A stretch of DNA of 64,000 nucleotides, from positions 156,453 through 220,452 of the forward strand of contig NZ_JBQKLI010000001.1 in assembly GCF_052116305.1 (NCBI RefSeq), read 5' to 3'. Positions within the stretch are counted from its first letter, which is position 1. Every line of letters begins with the position of its first letter. Of this stretch, positions 7,862-16,106 are shown piece after piece. The position numbers and the translations under genes are program-made. The notes under the pieces were generated by a model, which did not search any database, was not told the origin of the DNA, and saw nothing but the letters and a program-made list of their open reading frames with translations. The stretch comes from JBQKLI01 sp012798975 (lineage in GTDB: Bacteria; Bacillota; Clostridia; Tissierellales; Peptoniphilaceae).

Positions 7862-9064
7862 CTATGCATTTTGGTCTTCTAGGTCTTTTATGAATCGCTT
7901 AATACGCTTAAAACCTTTTTCGATGATCTCATCGCTTGTTGCATATGATACCCTTATATAATCATCATTACCAAATACAAAACCTGGCAAAAGCGCTACC
8001 TCATAATCCGAAAGTAAAATATTCGCCGCGTCAAATGAAGTTTCTATAGGTTTTGATTTATAATGTCGACCTTTTATATGGCTAATGTCAATAAATGCAT
8101 AAAAAGCCCCTTTTGGGTCCACTACAGACAATAATGGAGTTTTTTCAATTAATTCTTTTATTAAATTTCTTCTTCGAATAAAATGTTTAATCATTTCGGC
8201 TTTTGAACCGTCATCATCCTTTAAAGCAGTTAAACCAGCATATTGTGAAATACTTGAAGGGTTGGATGTCATATGAGATTGAAAACTGCTCATAGCTTCT
8301 ATTATATCTGCATTCGCAGCACAGTAGCCTAACCGCCAACCTGTCATAGCATAAGATTTAGAAAAACCAGAAACGGTTATTGTTAAATTTTTAATATCTT
8401 CGTTAAATTTCGCAATACTTATATGTCTTCCTTCATAAACCAAATCTTCATAAATTTCATCAGATAGGACTAGTACATTATTATCCACCGCCCATTCAGC
8501 AATTTTTCTTAATTCATCTTCTGTGTAAACTATCCCTAAAGGATTGGATGGATTGTTAATTATTAAACATTTAGTATTTTTTGTCTTATTTTGATCTAAT
8601 AGTTCTACTGTGATTTTGAAATCATTATCCTTGTTTGTATCTACAATAACAGGAGTTCCATCGCCGATCTTTACCATTTCAGGGTAACTCAGCCAATAAG
8701 GTGAAGGTATAATAACTTCGTCTCCTGGATTTAATATACTCATTAGTGCTGTAACTATCGTTTGCTTAGCACCTGTAGATACTATGATATTTTCATTACT
8801 ATATTCTAAGCCATTAAAATCTTTAAATTTTTTACATATCTCAGATTTTAATTCAGGTATACCTGAAGCAGCAGTATATCGGGTTTTACCTTCATTGATA
8901 GCTTTGATAGCACCTTCTTTAATATATTGAGGTGTTTCAAAATCAGGTTCCCCTACTGTAAAATTAACTAGATCAATTCCCTCTTTAATCATTTCTTTTG
9001 CTTTTGCGCTAATTGCCAATGTTAGCGAGGGGGCAATATTATTTCCCTTTTCAGATATATACAT
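7862..9064 (-). CDS. Pyridoxal-phosphate aminotransferase (aspartate aminotransferase family)
   Basis: A 400-residue class I/II aminotransferase. The PLP lysine is in SGFSKSYAMTGWRLGY, with the arginine of that stretch and a late RVSYA segment likely to bind substrate carboxylate. NNPSNPLG carries the family asparagine, and SDEIYEDL the cofactor aspartate and tyrosine. The set matches subgroup I-gamma aspartate or aromatic aminotransferases. It probably exchanges amino groups between aspartate and 2-oxoglutarate, but substrate cannot be settled from motifs. The ATG directly follows the stop of the upstream PHP gene, so the two form an operon ending at the 7796-7838 hairpin. Confidence 0.9.
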   Translation of the reverse strand: MYISEKGNNIAPSLTLAISAKAKEMIKEGIDLVNFTVGEPDFETPQYIKEGAIKAINEGKTRYTAASGIPELKSEICKKFKDFNGLEYSNENIIVSTGAKQTIVTALMSILNPGDEVIIPSPYWLSYPEMVKIGDGTPVIVDTNKDNDFKITVELLDQNKTKNTKCLIINNPSNPLGIVYTEDELRKIAEWAVDNNVLVLSDEIYEDLVYEGRHISIAKFNEDIKNLTITVSGFSKSYAMTGWRLGYCAANADIIEAMSSFQSHMTSNPSSISQYAGLTALKDDDGSKAEMIKHFIRRRNLIKELIEKTPLLSVVDPKGAFYAFIDISHIKGRHYKSKPIETSFDAANILLSDYEVALLPGFVFGNDDYIRVSYATSDEIIEKGFKRIKRFIKDLEDQNA

Positions 9065-9877
9065 TTATAGTCCCTTCTTTCTTAGTTGATGCAAATGAAT
9101 TATAGGTTCTAAGGCTTTATAATTCATCCCATAGTGTCCTAATAACATTTTACCATTATATACTTTACCGTGACAATCAGAACCAGATGTTTTTAATAAA
9201 TGATATTTATCTGCTAAATGAATATAATAAACAACATCTTGGTATTGGTGTTTTGAATTAACAACTTCCAAGCCGTCTATACCCATTTTAATAATATCAA
9301 TGACTGTATTTTCATCTTTAATAGTTTTTGGATGGGCCAAAATACTGACCGCTTTATTATCTCGAATAATACGAAGTATTTCTTTCACATCCATAGCTTT
9401 TTTATCAACGTAAGCAGGTTTTCCGGGATTTAAATATTTTTGGAATGATTCCTTTAACGATTCTGTATAACCTTTTTCCGCTAAAAGTTCTCCAATATGG
9501 CTTCGGCTTAATATTTTTCCTTTTGATTTTCTTTCAACTTCTTCATAAGTAATAGAAAAACCTAAATCCGACAATAATAAGACTGTTTTATGAATTCTAC
9601 GATTTCGATCTTCTTGTAGTTTCACAGTTAAATCAAGGAGTTCCTTATCATAAGTATCTATAAAATAGGCTAAAATATGTACTTCTTCGTTTTTATAAGT
9701 CAATCCAAATTCTATACCGGGAATAAAAAATTCATCGTGTTTCGAATTTAAGTAATATTCTAAATTATCATGATCTGTAATAGAACCCTTCATATCTTCG
9801 TTTTTTAATTTAGAAAATATCTCAGATGGAGATAAACATCCATCTGAGTTAGTACTATGTATATGCATATCAAACAT
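9065..9877 (-). CDS. PHP-domain phosphoesterase
   Basis: A 270-residue PHP-family metal-dependent phosphoesterase. The four PHP motifs are visible: DMHIHSTNSDG at the N terminus, ITDHDNLEYY, ILAHP near residue 185, and SGSDCHG near 235. Related single-domain proteins hydrolyse 3',5'-nucleoside bisphosphates or trim short RNA 5' ends (the YciV/RNase AM group). The ATG at 9877 is preferred over an in-frame TTG 15 bp upstream, because GGAGG is correctly spaced only from the ATG. It is the first gene of a two-gene operon with the aminotransferase. The exact substrate is unknown. Confidence 0.85.
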   Translation of the reverse strand: MFDMHIHSTNSDGCLSPSEIFSKLKNEDMKGSITDHDNLEYYLNSKHDEFFIPGIEFGLTYKNEEVHILAYFIDTYDKELLDLTVKLQEDRNRRIHKTVLLLSDLGFSITYEEVERKSKGKILSRSHIGELLAEKGYTESLKESFQKYLNPGKPAYVDKKAMDVKEILRIIRDNKAVSILAHPKTIKDENTVIDIIKMGIDGLEVVNSKHQYQDVVYYIHLADKYHLLKTSGSDCHGKVYNGKMLLGHYGMNYKALEPIIHLHQLRKKGL

Positions 9878-9889
9878 AAAAATTACCTC

Positions 9890-9931
9890 CAAAAAAAAGA
9901 AAATGCACCAAAAATTAATTTAGGTGCATTT
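9890..9931 (-). terminator. Terminator after rny
   Basis: On the minus strand AAATGCACC pairs with GGTGCATTT over a 13-base loop and is followed by a T-rich run. The T run ends directly at the GGAGG of the next gene. Confidence 0.85.
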
Positions 9932-9937
9932 AATGGA

Positions 9938-11482
9938 TTATTTAGCATACTCTACTGCTCGGGTTTCTCGAATTACATTTACTTTGATTTGCCCTGGATA
10001 TTCTAATTGATTTTCTATTTCGTTAGCGATATCTCTTGCTAATAGTATAGATTTATTTTCATCAATATTATCAGGCTGAACCATAATACGCAATTCTCTA
10101 CCTGCCTGCATAGCGAATGAAGTATCAACCCCGTCGAAAGAATTTGCGATTGTTTCTAAATTCTCAAGACGTTTTATATAGTTCTCCAAGGACTCTCTTC
10201 GAGCTCCTGGTCTTGCTGCGGAAATAGCATCCGCTGCTTGAACTAAAACAGCTTCTACAGAATTTGGTGCAACATCTCCATGATGGGATTCAATACAGTT
10301 AATAACTTCAGGTTTCTCCTTGTAGCGCTTCGCTGCATTTACTCCTAATTCAACATGAGGACCTTCAATTTCATGATCAATTGCCTTTCCGATATCATGG
10401 AGAAGACCGCCGCGTTTTGCTAATCGGACATCGGCACCTAATTCAGCTGCGATCATACCTGCAAGATTTGCAACTTCTATAGAATGTTTTAAGACATTTT
10501 GACCATAACTTGTTCGATATCTTAGTTTTCCGAGAAGTTTTATAATTTCTGGATGAACACCGTGAACATTTGCTTCATCACAAGCATTTTCACCCTCTTT
10601 GCGTATAGTAGCATCTACTTCTGCTTTCGCTTTGCCATACATGTCTTCTATACGTGATGGATGAATTCTTCCATCGGCAATCAGCTTTTCTAAGGTTATT
10701 CTTGCAATTTCTCTTCTAACAGGATCAAAGGCAGACAAAACAACTGCTTCTGGTGTATCATCAATGATCAAGTCCACTCCGGTCATCGTCTCGAATACAC
10801 GAATATTACGCCCTTCACGGCCGATAATTCTGCCTTTCATTTCATCGTTTGGCAGATTTACAACTGTTACAGTAGCTTCTATTACATTATCAGCTGCATA
10901 TCTTTGGATTGTTGTAGAAATAATTTCCCTTGCATATTCTTCAGCACGATCCTTAGTTTTAGCTTCAATTTCCTTAATAATAGATGCTTGTTCCTGAACT
11001 GTTTCTTCCCGTACATTTTCAAGCAAAATTCCCTTTGCTTCATCTGTAGTTAGGTTTGCTACTTTTTCAAGTTCTTGCAATTGCTGGTCTATAATTTCTT
11101 GAATCTTCGCTTCTTTTGCTTCCACTTTTTTGATTTCGTTGTTTAATCGTTCTGTTTTCCGATCTAAGGAATCGCTTTTTTTCTCTATATTCAGTTCCTT
11201 TTGAACGATACGATCTTCAAGTTTCTTAATTTCTCTACGCTGCTCTTTGTTTTCACTTTCTTGATCAGAACGCAATTTAAGAATTTCACCTTTAGCTTCT
11301 ACTAAAAGTTCTTTCTTTCGGGAATCAGCTTCTTTTTCAGCATCTTCCAAAATTCTCGCAGAGTATTCTTCAGCGGATGAAATTTGTTTTTCAGCGGAGT
11401 TCTTTCGCAATATATAGCCAATTACAAGACCTATTGCCAGTGTAATGATTGCTACGATTATTGTAATGTAGTTAATATCAAT
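9938..11482 (-). CDS. rny: Ribonuclease Y, apparent AUU start
   Basis: RNase Y is the membrane-bound endonuclease that starts much mRNA decay in Firmicutes. The order is an N-terminal membrane helix (about residues 5-24), a long coiled coil (about 30-190), a KH domain with GRIIGREGRNIRVFE, and an HD domain with LLHDIGKAIDHE. No ATG, GTG or TTG lies in frame ahead of the helix. The frame opens with TAA AGG AGG TGT ATT GAT at 11494-11477. An ATT start at 11482 gives 514 residues, the family length, with GGAGG close upstream. The nearest ordinary start (TTG at 11410) would remove the membrane anchor. Initiation at ATT is therefore inferred. Confidence 0.93.
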   Translation of the reverse strand: MDINYITIIVAIITLAIGLVIGYILRKNSAEKQISSAEEYSARILEDAEKEADSRKKELLVEAKGEILKLRSDQESENKEQRREIKKLEDRIVQKELNIEKKSDSLDRKTERLNNEIKKVEAKEAKIQEIIDQQLQELEKVANLTTDEAKGILLENVREETVQEQASIIKEIEAKTKDRAEEYAREIISTTIQRYAADNVIEATVTVVNLPNDEMKGRIIGREGRNIRVFETMTGVDLIIDDTPEAVVLSAFDPVRREIARITLEKLIADGRIHPSRIEDMYGKAKAEVDATIRKEGENACDEANVHGVHPEIIKLLGKLRYRTSYGQNVLKHSIEVANLAGMIAAELGADVRLAKRGGLLHDIGKAIDHEIEGPHVELGVNAAKRYKEKPEVINCIESHHGDVAPNSVEAVLVQAADAISAARPGARRESLENYIKRLENLETIANSFDGVDTSFAMQAGRELRIMVQPDNIDENKSILLARDIANEIENQLEYPGQIKVNVIRETRAVEYAK

Positions 11483-11557
11483 ACACCTCCTTTACTCAAT
11501 ATTCAATTTTCAAAATACATTTAATTATTAAAATTTTGATAAATTTACTATTTTATT

Positions 11558-12271
11558 TTATAATGATTTGTTACTAATGTCAAGTGAACGAGGTTTCACA
11601 GAAGATGAAGAATCCCCATTAAATTGGTTGATTTCAACATTTGAATGGTCCTCTTCTTTCTGAACTCTGTAACTATTTTCTGCCATAGCAGCTAAATGCT
11701 CATCATGAGAAATCAGTATTATCTGACGTTCAAAATCTAATGAGATTTTTTTCAAAAAATCTGCTACATTATAAATATAATCCATACTCACATGTTTTGC
11801 CGGTTCATCTAATATTAACGGTCCTTCTATACGAGGTCTGTATTTGAGTAGAAATGCAATTCTAAGGGACAAGGAAACTATGTCAACTACGCCTCCCCCT
11901 CTGGAATCAAGTATGCCGTAAGGCTGTTCAATCCCTTCTTCGGATATATAAAATTCTGCAGAAGATCGATTGCGCATTTCTTTAAGTTGAACCACAAATT
12001 GAAGGGGCTTTTCAAAAATTAATGATAAACAATTGGATACAATAGTTTCTATCTGCTCTTTCGATTGCTGTCTAGCATAATCCGACGTAATCTTAAAAAG
12101 AGAGTCAACTTTAGTTAATTGATCAATTACTGTATCAATTTCTTTGATTTTATTCTCTGTAGAACTGATTAATTTTAAAATCTGTTCTTGCCTTCCTAAA
12201 GCTTGTATATATTTTTCTTCTTTTTTTTGATAAAGGGTCTTTACTGATAAAATCCTATCTCTATTATTCAT
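11558..12271 (-). CDS. C-terminal ATPase piece of a split Rad50/SbcC-like protein
   Basis: A 237-residue protein with the C-terminal half of an ABC-type SMC/Rad50 ATPase. It begins with a coiled coil (about 10-60). A signature-like segment DSRGGGVVDIVSLSLR follows near residue 125, then Walker B GPLILDEP near 150 and an H-loop ILISHDEH near 185. It has no Walker A, so it cannot act alone. That motif lies in the protein encoded two genes upstream (12496-13947). The start overlaps the preceding gene by 8 bp. It most likely forms the second half of a composite ATPase acting with the SbcD-like nuclease. The tail of about 35 residues is serine-rich and looks disordered. Confidence 0.8.
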   Translation of the reverse strand: MNNRDRILSVKTLYQKKEEKYIQALGRQEQILKLISSTENKIKEIDTVIDQLTKVDSLFKITSDYARQQSKEQIETIVSNCLSLIFEKPLQFVVQLKEMRNRSSAEFYISEEGIEQPYGILDSRGGGVVDIVSLSLRIAFLLKYRPRIEGPLILDEPAKHVSMDYIYNVADFLKKISLDFERQIILISHDEHLAAMAENSYRVQKEEDHSNVEINQFNGDSSSSVKPRSLDISNKSL

Positions 12272-12506
12272 GGCTTTCTCGAGGAAGTAAATTATCCGCT
12301 TCTGTTAACAATCTTTCAATTTCTATTTTTAAAATTTCAATTTCTTGATCAATATTTTCTGGATCTATATTGTATTCTTTAAATTGCAAAAGAAGATCTT
12401 CTTTTTGCTTATTTAAAGACTCAAGTTTCGTTTCAGCTCTCGTTCTTTCTGTTTTTGCCTTATCTAATTCTTTTTTTAACTGGCTTAGTTTCATATCATA
12501 ATCCAT
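12264..12506 (-). CDS. Small coiled-coil protein between the two SbcC-like halves
   Basis: An 80-residue, highly charged protein that is almost entirely heptad-like helix (KLSQLKKELDKAKTERTR and similar). It has no catalytic motif. It overlaps the upstream ATPase gene by 11 bp and the downstream one by 8 bp. Its ATG has a GAGGG site six bases upstream. The three genes lie in three different frames. In a continuous Rad50 this stretch would be the returning arm of the coiled coil just after the zinc hook. The natural reading is a third subunit of a split SbcC. A pair of frameshifts in one gene is the alternative, but the separate ribosome site argues against it. Confidence 0.75.
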   Translation of the reverse strand: MDYDMKLSQLKKELDKAKTERTRAETKLESLNKQKEDLLLQFKEYNIDPENIDQEIEILKIEIERLLTEADNLLPRESHE

Positions 12507-13947
12507 AGTCGTCCCTCATTTCATTAACAATCGATTCTCTATGTTTGCTGTCGATCCGGCTTTTGCAGTACGGACATGCAGTTATATTTTTAAGTATATC
12601 TTCATAGCTTGCAATCATCTTATGGATGGAATTGTTTAGACCGTTAATTTCTGTTAAGATATTTTCTTGATTTTTATTTAACACATGATACCAGTCTCGC
12701 AATTGAATATATGTTTTTAATTTTTCTGTCATATTGTTAGTATTCTCTGTTATAGATTCAATTGCTTTTAGATTTTCATAACGTTCTAGATAGATATTTC
12801 CATTTTTTATTCTCGATGAAAGTATTGTATTGTCTTTATAAAAACGATCTAACTTTTGATATCTCGATAGTTTATCTTCTATTTGATTCTCGACATCATT
12901 TATTTTTTTGATGTTGATATTATTAACAAGTCTTTGAGATTTTTGAATGTTTTTCGATAACGAAGTCCACTTCAGTGCAAATTGTTTCAGACGATAATAG
13001 TTTTTGATATACTGCTCTAAATCAAGAATTGATTTTTCAGTTTTCTCCAGATGATTTGTTTTTGTGATGGTATTTGTTAAAAATCTTTCTTCTTTTTCAA
13101 GGATTTCCTTATTTTTGGACATTCTGCTTAATAGTTTAAGATGATTGATACTTGGAATTGCAGATTCTAATACATTTTCTAATTCTGATATATTCTTTAA
13201 TCGAGATAATTCATTTTCAGTATTTTTTATTTCTTGAACTATAGAAAGATATCTTTGATTTACGATAGATAGTTTATCTAAACGATTTTCAAGAAATTCT
13301 GCTTTATCTATAATTGTTTTAATTTTTATAAGATTTTCTTTTTCTTCTTTTAAATACTCATATTGAGAAAGTTCTTCTTTCTGCAGTTTAAGAAGACTTT
13401 CTTGAGCCTTAAGATTATTTTTTTCTTCGTAAATTTCTTTGCTGAGATTGGAAGAAGCTTTATCTATAATATCAGTTCCAGCAAGTATACCAATAGCAGT
13501 AGATTTCACAGAAGGAGCCTCTGTAATAAGAAAAGGACTCTCAAGCTGATCTGCTATACTTACTATTATATTCTGATTGTTGATGCTGAGTTTATGAATT
13601 TCAGCTGCTTCTTCAATATCTTGAGGCACATTATGGCCAAAACCTTCATACCGCTCTTCTTTGTCATCTTTTTTCAGTATATAATAATTTTTTTTCTTGC
13701 TTCTTCCTCGTTCAATAATTGTATTATCGTTAAAATATAAAACAACCTTCGCATATTCTTCGCCCCTTTTTATAAAGGAAGAACCAGAAGGCTCATTAAA
13801 TAATACCCACTTGATTGCTCGTATAATAGCTGTTTTACCGCTGTCTGATGGCCCTACTATAACATTTACACCGTCGCTTAGATACAAGTCTGTATAACTA
13901 TGGGATTGGAAATTAACAATTTCTATTCTACTTATTTTTTTCATCAT
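12496..13947 (-). CDS. N-terminal ATPase and zinc-hook piece of a split Rad50/SbcC-like protein
   Basis: A 483-residue protein with the N-terminal half of a Rad50/SbcC ATPase. Walker A is GPSDSGKT at about residues 32-39, and the fold begins IEIVNFQSHSYTDL as in SbcC. A long coiled coil fills residues about 170-450. Near the C terminus, CPYC at 458-461 is a typical zinc-hook motif for joining two arms. The chain ends 22 residues later, just where the returning coil should start. The ATG at 13947 is preferred to an upstream TTG; it lies inside the end of the sbcD-like gene, so translation is probably coupled. It likely supplies the first half of the ATPase. Confidence 0.83.
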   Translation of the reverse strand: MMKKISRIEIVNFQSHSYTDLYLSDGVNVIVGPSDSGKTAIIRAIKWVLFNEPSGSSFIKRGEEYAKVVLYFNDNTIIERGRSKKKNYYILKKDDKEERYEGFGHNVPQDIEEAAEIHKLSINNQNIIVSIADQLESPFLITEAPSVKSTAIGILAGTDIIDKASSNLSKEIYEEKNNLKAQESLLKLQKEELSQYEYLKEEKENLIKIKTIIDKAEFLENRLDKLSIVNQRYLSIVQEIKNTENELSRLKNISELENVLESAIPSINHLKLLSRMSKNKEILEKEERFLTNTITKTNHLEKTEKSILDLEQYIKNYYRLKQFALKWTSLSKNIQKSQRLVNNINIKKINDVENQIEDKLSRYQKLDRFYKDNTILSSRIKNGNIYLERYENLKAIESITENTNNMTEKLKTYIQLRDWYHVLNKNQENILTEINGLNNSIHKMIASYEDILKNITACPYCKSRIDSKHRESIVNEMRDDYGL

Positions 13948-14905
13948 TAAATTCAGCCTCGGCAAGTCGTTCTAATGCCATATCTAATATGGGCTTAGGG
14001 ATATTTTCATTTTTAGAGATGTCCATAAGCATATCCTTTATATCATAATTATCTATGTCTATATTTTGACGCATAAGTAATTTGAAATTTTCTAAATTAG
14101 ATCGTTTTAGTTCTGAATCATCTCTTTTTATATTTAAAATTTCACTGCCCGGTTTAGCTGTTTTTAAAGGTAACAGTCTGCAGCTTACCTCTTCTTTATT
14201 TACTTCAATAATAGCTACTTGAGGTATTCTTTTTCTTTCGGGTTTAGAACTGCTTATCCGCACTAAACTCCCCGGGTTTACAAATAGAGTATTATTGTAT
14301 TTGATTTTCCCATATCCAGTGTGATAATGTCCAGATAAAACAATGTCGATATTGTCGTCTTGAACTTCTTCAATTAGACTATAGGCTATCGATTCGATAA
14401 ATGGTTTTTCTAAAAGCATGCTGTGTATGATCAATATATGTTTGTCTATATCTTCCAGTCTTTTTGGATGATATAGATTTTTTTCTTCACTGTCGATATT
14501 ATAAACATAAGGACTTCCGCTAATTTGAATCTTTAAATCTTTATCTTTCACAATAATAGGTTCATCTTTACGAATGATATGAAATACATCTAATTCAGAA
14601 AGCAATCCAAGCATCGATCTACCTAATGTATTTGGATTGTGACCATAAATATCGTGATTACCGCTGATAATAAAAGTAGGCTTTTCAAATTTTTGAAAAA
14701 GCGTGCCAAATTCTCCGACAGTCCGAATCGCAACGTCAGGCCGGTCGAACAAATCTCCTCCATGAATATAAAAATCTACCTCTTCTTTGATACCGATATT
14801 ATTAACCTCTTTGATTTTTTCTTTCAATGTATCCTCAAATCTGTCAAGTCTGGAAACAGGAGAATTTCCTCTAATATGGGTATCTGTAAAAAACAAAAAT
14901 TTCAT
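13928..14905 (-). CDS. SbcD/Mre11-like DNA exonuclease subunit
   Basis: A 325-residue calcineurin-like metallophosphoesterase of the SbcD/Mre11 type. The metal-binding motifs are in order: FTDTH at residues 6-10, GGDLFDRP, SGNHDIYGH, HSMLL, and SGHYHTGYG. The C-terminal 75 residues are helical and charged and would contact the ATPase partner. It is the first gene of a four-gene cluster with the split SbcC-like ATPase, overlapping the next gene by 20 bp. By family knowledge the complex opens hairpins and trims double-strand ends. It lies 24 bp downstream of recA, behind a terminator, so damage-linked read-through is possible. Confidence 0.88.
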   Translation of the reverse strand: MKFLFFTDTHIRGNSPVSRLDRFEDTLKEKIKEVNNIGIKEEVDFYIHGGDLFDRPDVAIRTVGEFGTLFQKFEKPTFIISGNHDIYGHNPNTLGRSMLGLLSELDVFHIIRKDEPIIVKDKDLKIQISGSPYVYNIDSEEKNLYHPKRLEDIDKHILIIHSMLLEKPFIESIAYSLIEEVQDDNIDIVLSGHYHTGYGKIKYNNTLFVNPGSLVRISSSKPERKRIPQVAIIEVNKEEVSCRLLPLKTAKPGSEILNIKRDDSELKRSNLENFKLLMRQNIDIDNYDIKDMLMDISKNENIPKPILDMALERLAEAEFNDEKNK

Positions 14906-14914
14906 TTTATAATG

Positions 14915-14941
14915 AAAAAATTGAGGATATTATTCCTCAAT
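14915..14941 (-). terminator. Terminator overlapping the recA stop codon
   Basis: On the minus strand ATTGAGGA and TCCTCAAT form an 8-bp stem with a 6-base loop, directly followed by T6. The recA stop lies in the stem. Some read-through into the sbcD-like gene is likely because no separate promoter is evident in the 24-bp gap. Confidence 0.8.
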
Positions 14942-16033
14942 TATTTCAGTTTCCTCTATAACAGTATCTACATCACTATCCCCTGATTTGATTTCAGTTT
15001 CTTCGACTACATCAAAAAAACCTTCTTCATATTTAAAATTATGATGATCGTAAATACGTTTAAGAATTTCATTTTTTATAATTGGATTTTCATCGAGGAA
15101 ATCTTTTGATTTTTCACGACCTTGTCCGATCTTATCATCTTTGTAGCTGTACCAAGCTCCAGATTTTTTAATAATATCTGCATCTACTGCTACATCTAAA
15201 ATCGTACCTGTCTTAGAAATCCCTTCGCCATACATTATATCGAACTCTACTTGTCTAAAAGGAGGAGCAACTTTGTTTTTAACAATCTTGATACGAGTTC
15301 TGTTTCCTTTAACCGTATCTCCCTCTTTGATCTGCTCTGCACGTCGGATCTCCATTCGAACACTAGCATAGAATTTTAGCGCTCTTCCTCCTGTTGTTAC
15401 CTCAGGATTTCCAAACATGACTCCTACTTTTTCTCTAAGCTGATTAATAAATACTAATGTACAATTAGATTTTGCAATTACACCCGCTAGTTTACGAAGT
15501 GCTTGACTCATCAGCCTTGCTTGAAGTCCAATATGAGAATCCCCCATATCTCCTTCGATTTCAGCTCTTGGTACGAGGGCTGCTACAGAGTCTACAACAA
15601 TAATTTCTAAAGCACTGCTTCGGATTAACGATTCTGCTATTTCTAATGCCTGCTCGCCTGTGTCCGGCTGAGAGATAATTAAATTATCAATGTCTACACC
15701 TAGTTTCTCTGCGTACTGAGCATCTAGTGCATGTTCAGCATCGATAAAAGCAGCTAATCCATTTCTTTTCTGTGCTTCTGCAATAATATGAAGAGCAAGA
15801 GTCGTCTTTCCTGAAGATTCAGGGCCGTATATTTCGATGATACGGCCTTTTGGTATACCTCCGACTCCTAAAGCAATATCTAGATTCATTGCCCCTGTGG
15901 GTATTGCTTCTATGTTGATCTTGGGAGCATCTCCCATTCTCATGACAGAACCTTTTCCGAATTGTTTTTCTATTTTAGAAAAGGCATCATCTAAAGCCCT
16001 TTGTTTTTGTTCCATTTCTTTAGAATTTTTCAT
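14930..16033 (-). CDS. recA: Recombinase RecA
   Basis: RecA forms filaments on single-stranded DNA, catalyses strand exchange and stimulates LexA self-cleavage. The 367-residue protein has Walker A GPESSGKTT near residue 68, Walker B-like LEIIVVDSVAAL near 140, the L1 region, and the L2-adjacent FINQLREKVGVMFGNPE-type stretch. The C terminus is acidic, as is usual. The ATG at 16033 is chosen over an upstream ATG at 16051 because AAGGA is spaced from it correctly. A strong promoter and a LexA box lie upstream. pgsA precedes it with no cinA between, unlike many Firmicutes. Confidence 0.98.
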   Translation of the reverse strand: MKNSKEMEQKQRALDDAFSKIEKQFGKGSVMRMGDAPKINIEAIPTGAMNLDIALGVGGIPKGRIIEIYGPESSGKTTLALHIIAEAQKRNGLAAFIDAEHALDAQYAEKLGVDIDNLIISQPDTGEQALEIAESLIRSSALEIIVVDSVAALVPRAEIEGDMGDSHIGLQARLMSQALRKLAGVIAKSNCTLVFINQLREKVGVMFGNPEVTTGGRALKFYASVRMEIRRAEQIKEGDTVKGNRTRIKIVKNKVAPPFRQVEFDIMYGEGISKTGTILDVAVDADIIKKSGAWYSYKDDKIGQGREKSKDFLDENPIIKNEILKRIYDHHNFKYEEGFFDVVEETEIKSGDSDVDTVIEETEIIEE

Positions 16034-16056
16034 ATAAACATCCTTCCTCATTCTTT

Positions 16057-16106
16057 AGAACTTATGTTCTTGATTTGATTGTATAATAAAGCTTTGATTC
16101 TGTCAA
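16057..16106 (-). promoter_or_regulatory. recA promoter with LexA box
   Basis: On the minus strand TTGACA (16101-16106) and TACAAT (16078-16083) are 17 bp apart, and the -35 directly abuts the pgsA stop. Downstream, AGAACATAAGTTCT (16057-16070) is a near-perfect palindrome resembling the Gram-positive LexA box, placed just after the expected transcription start. SOS induction of recA is inferred. Confidence 0.83.

Noticed and set aside
9938..11410. rny starting at TTG 11410
   Set aside because: It would remove the conserved membrane helix and has no ribosome site; the ATT at 11482 has GGAGG upstream and gives the family length.
11558..13965. A single sbcC pseudogene broken by two frameshifts
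   Set aside because: Each part has its own start, the middle one with a clear GAGGG site, and the breaks fall at natural structural joints. It remains possible, so it is listed as a refutation test.
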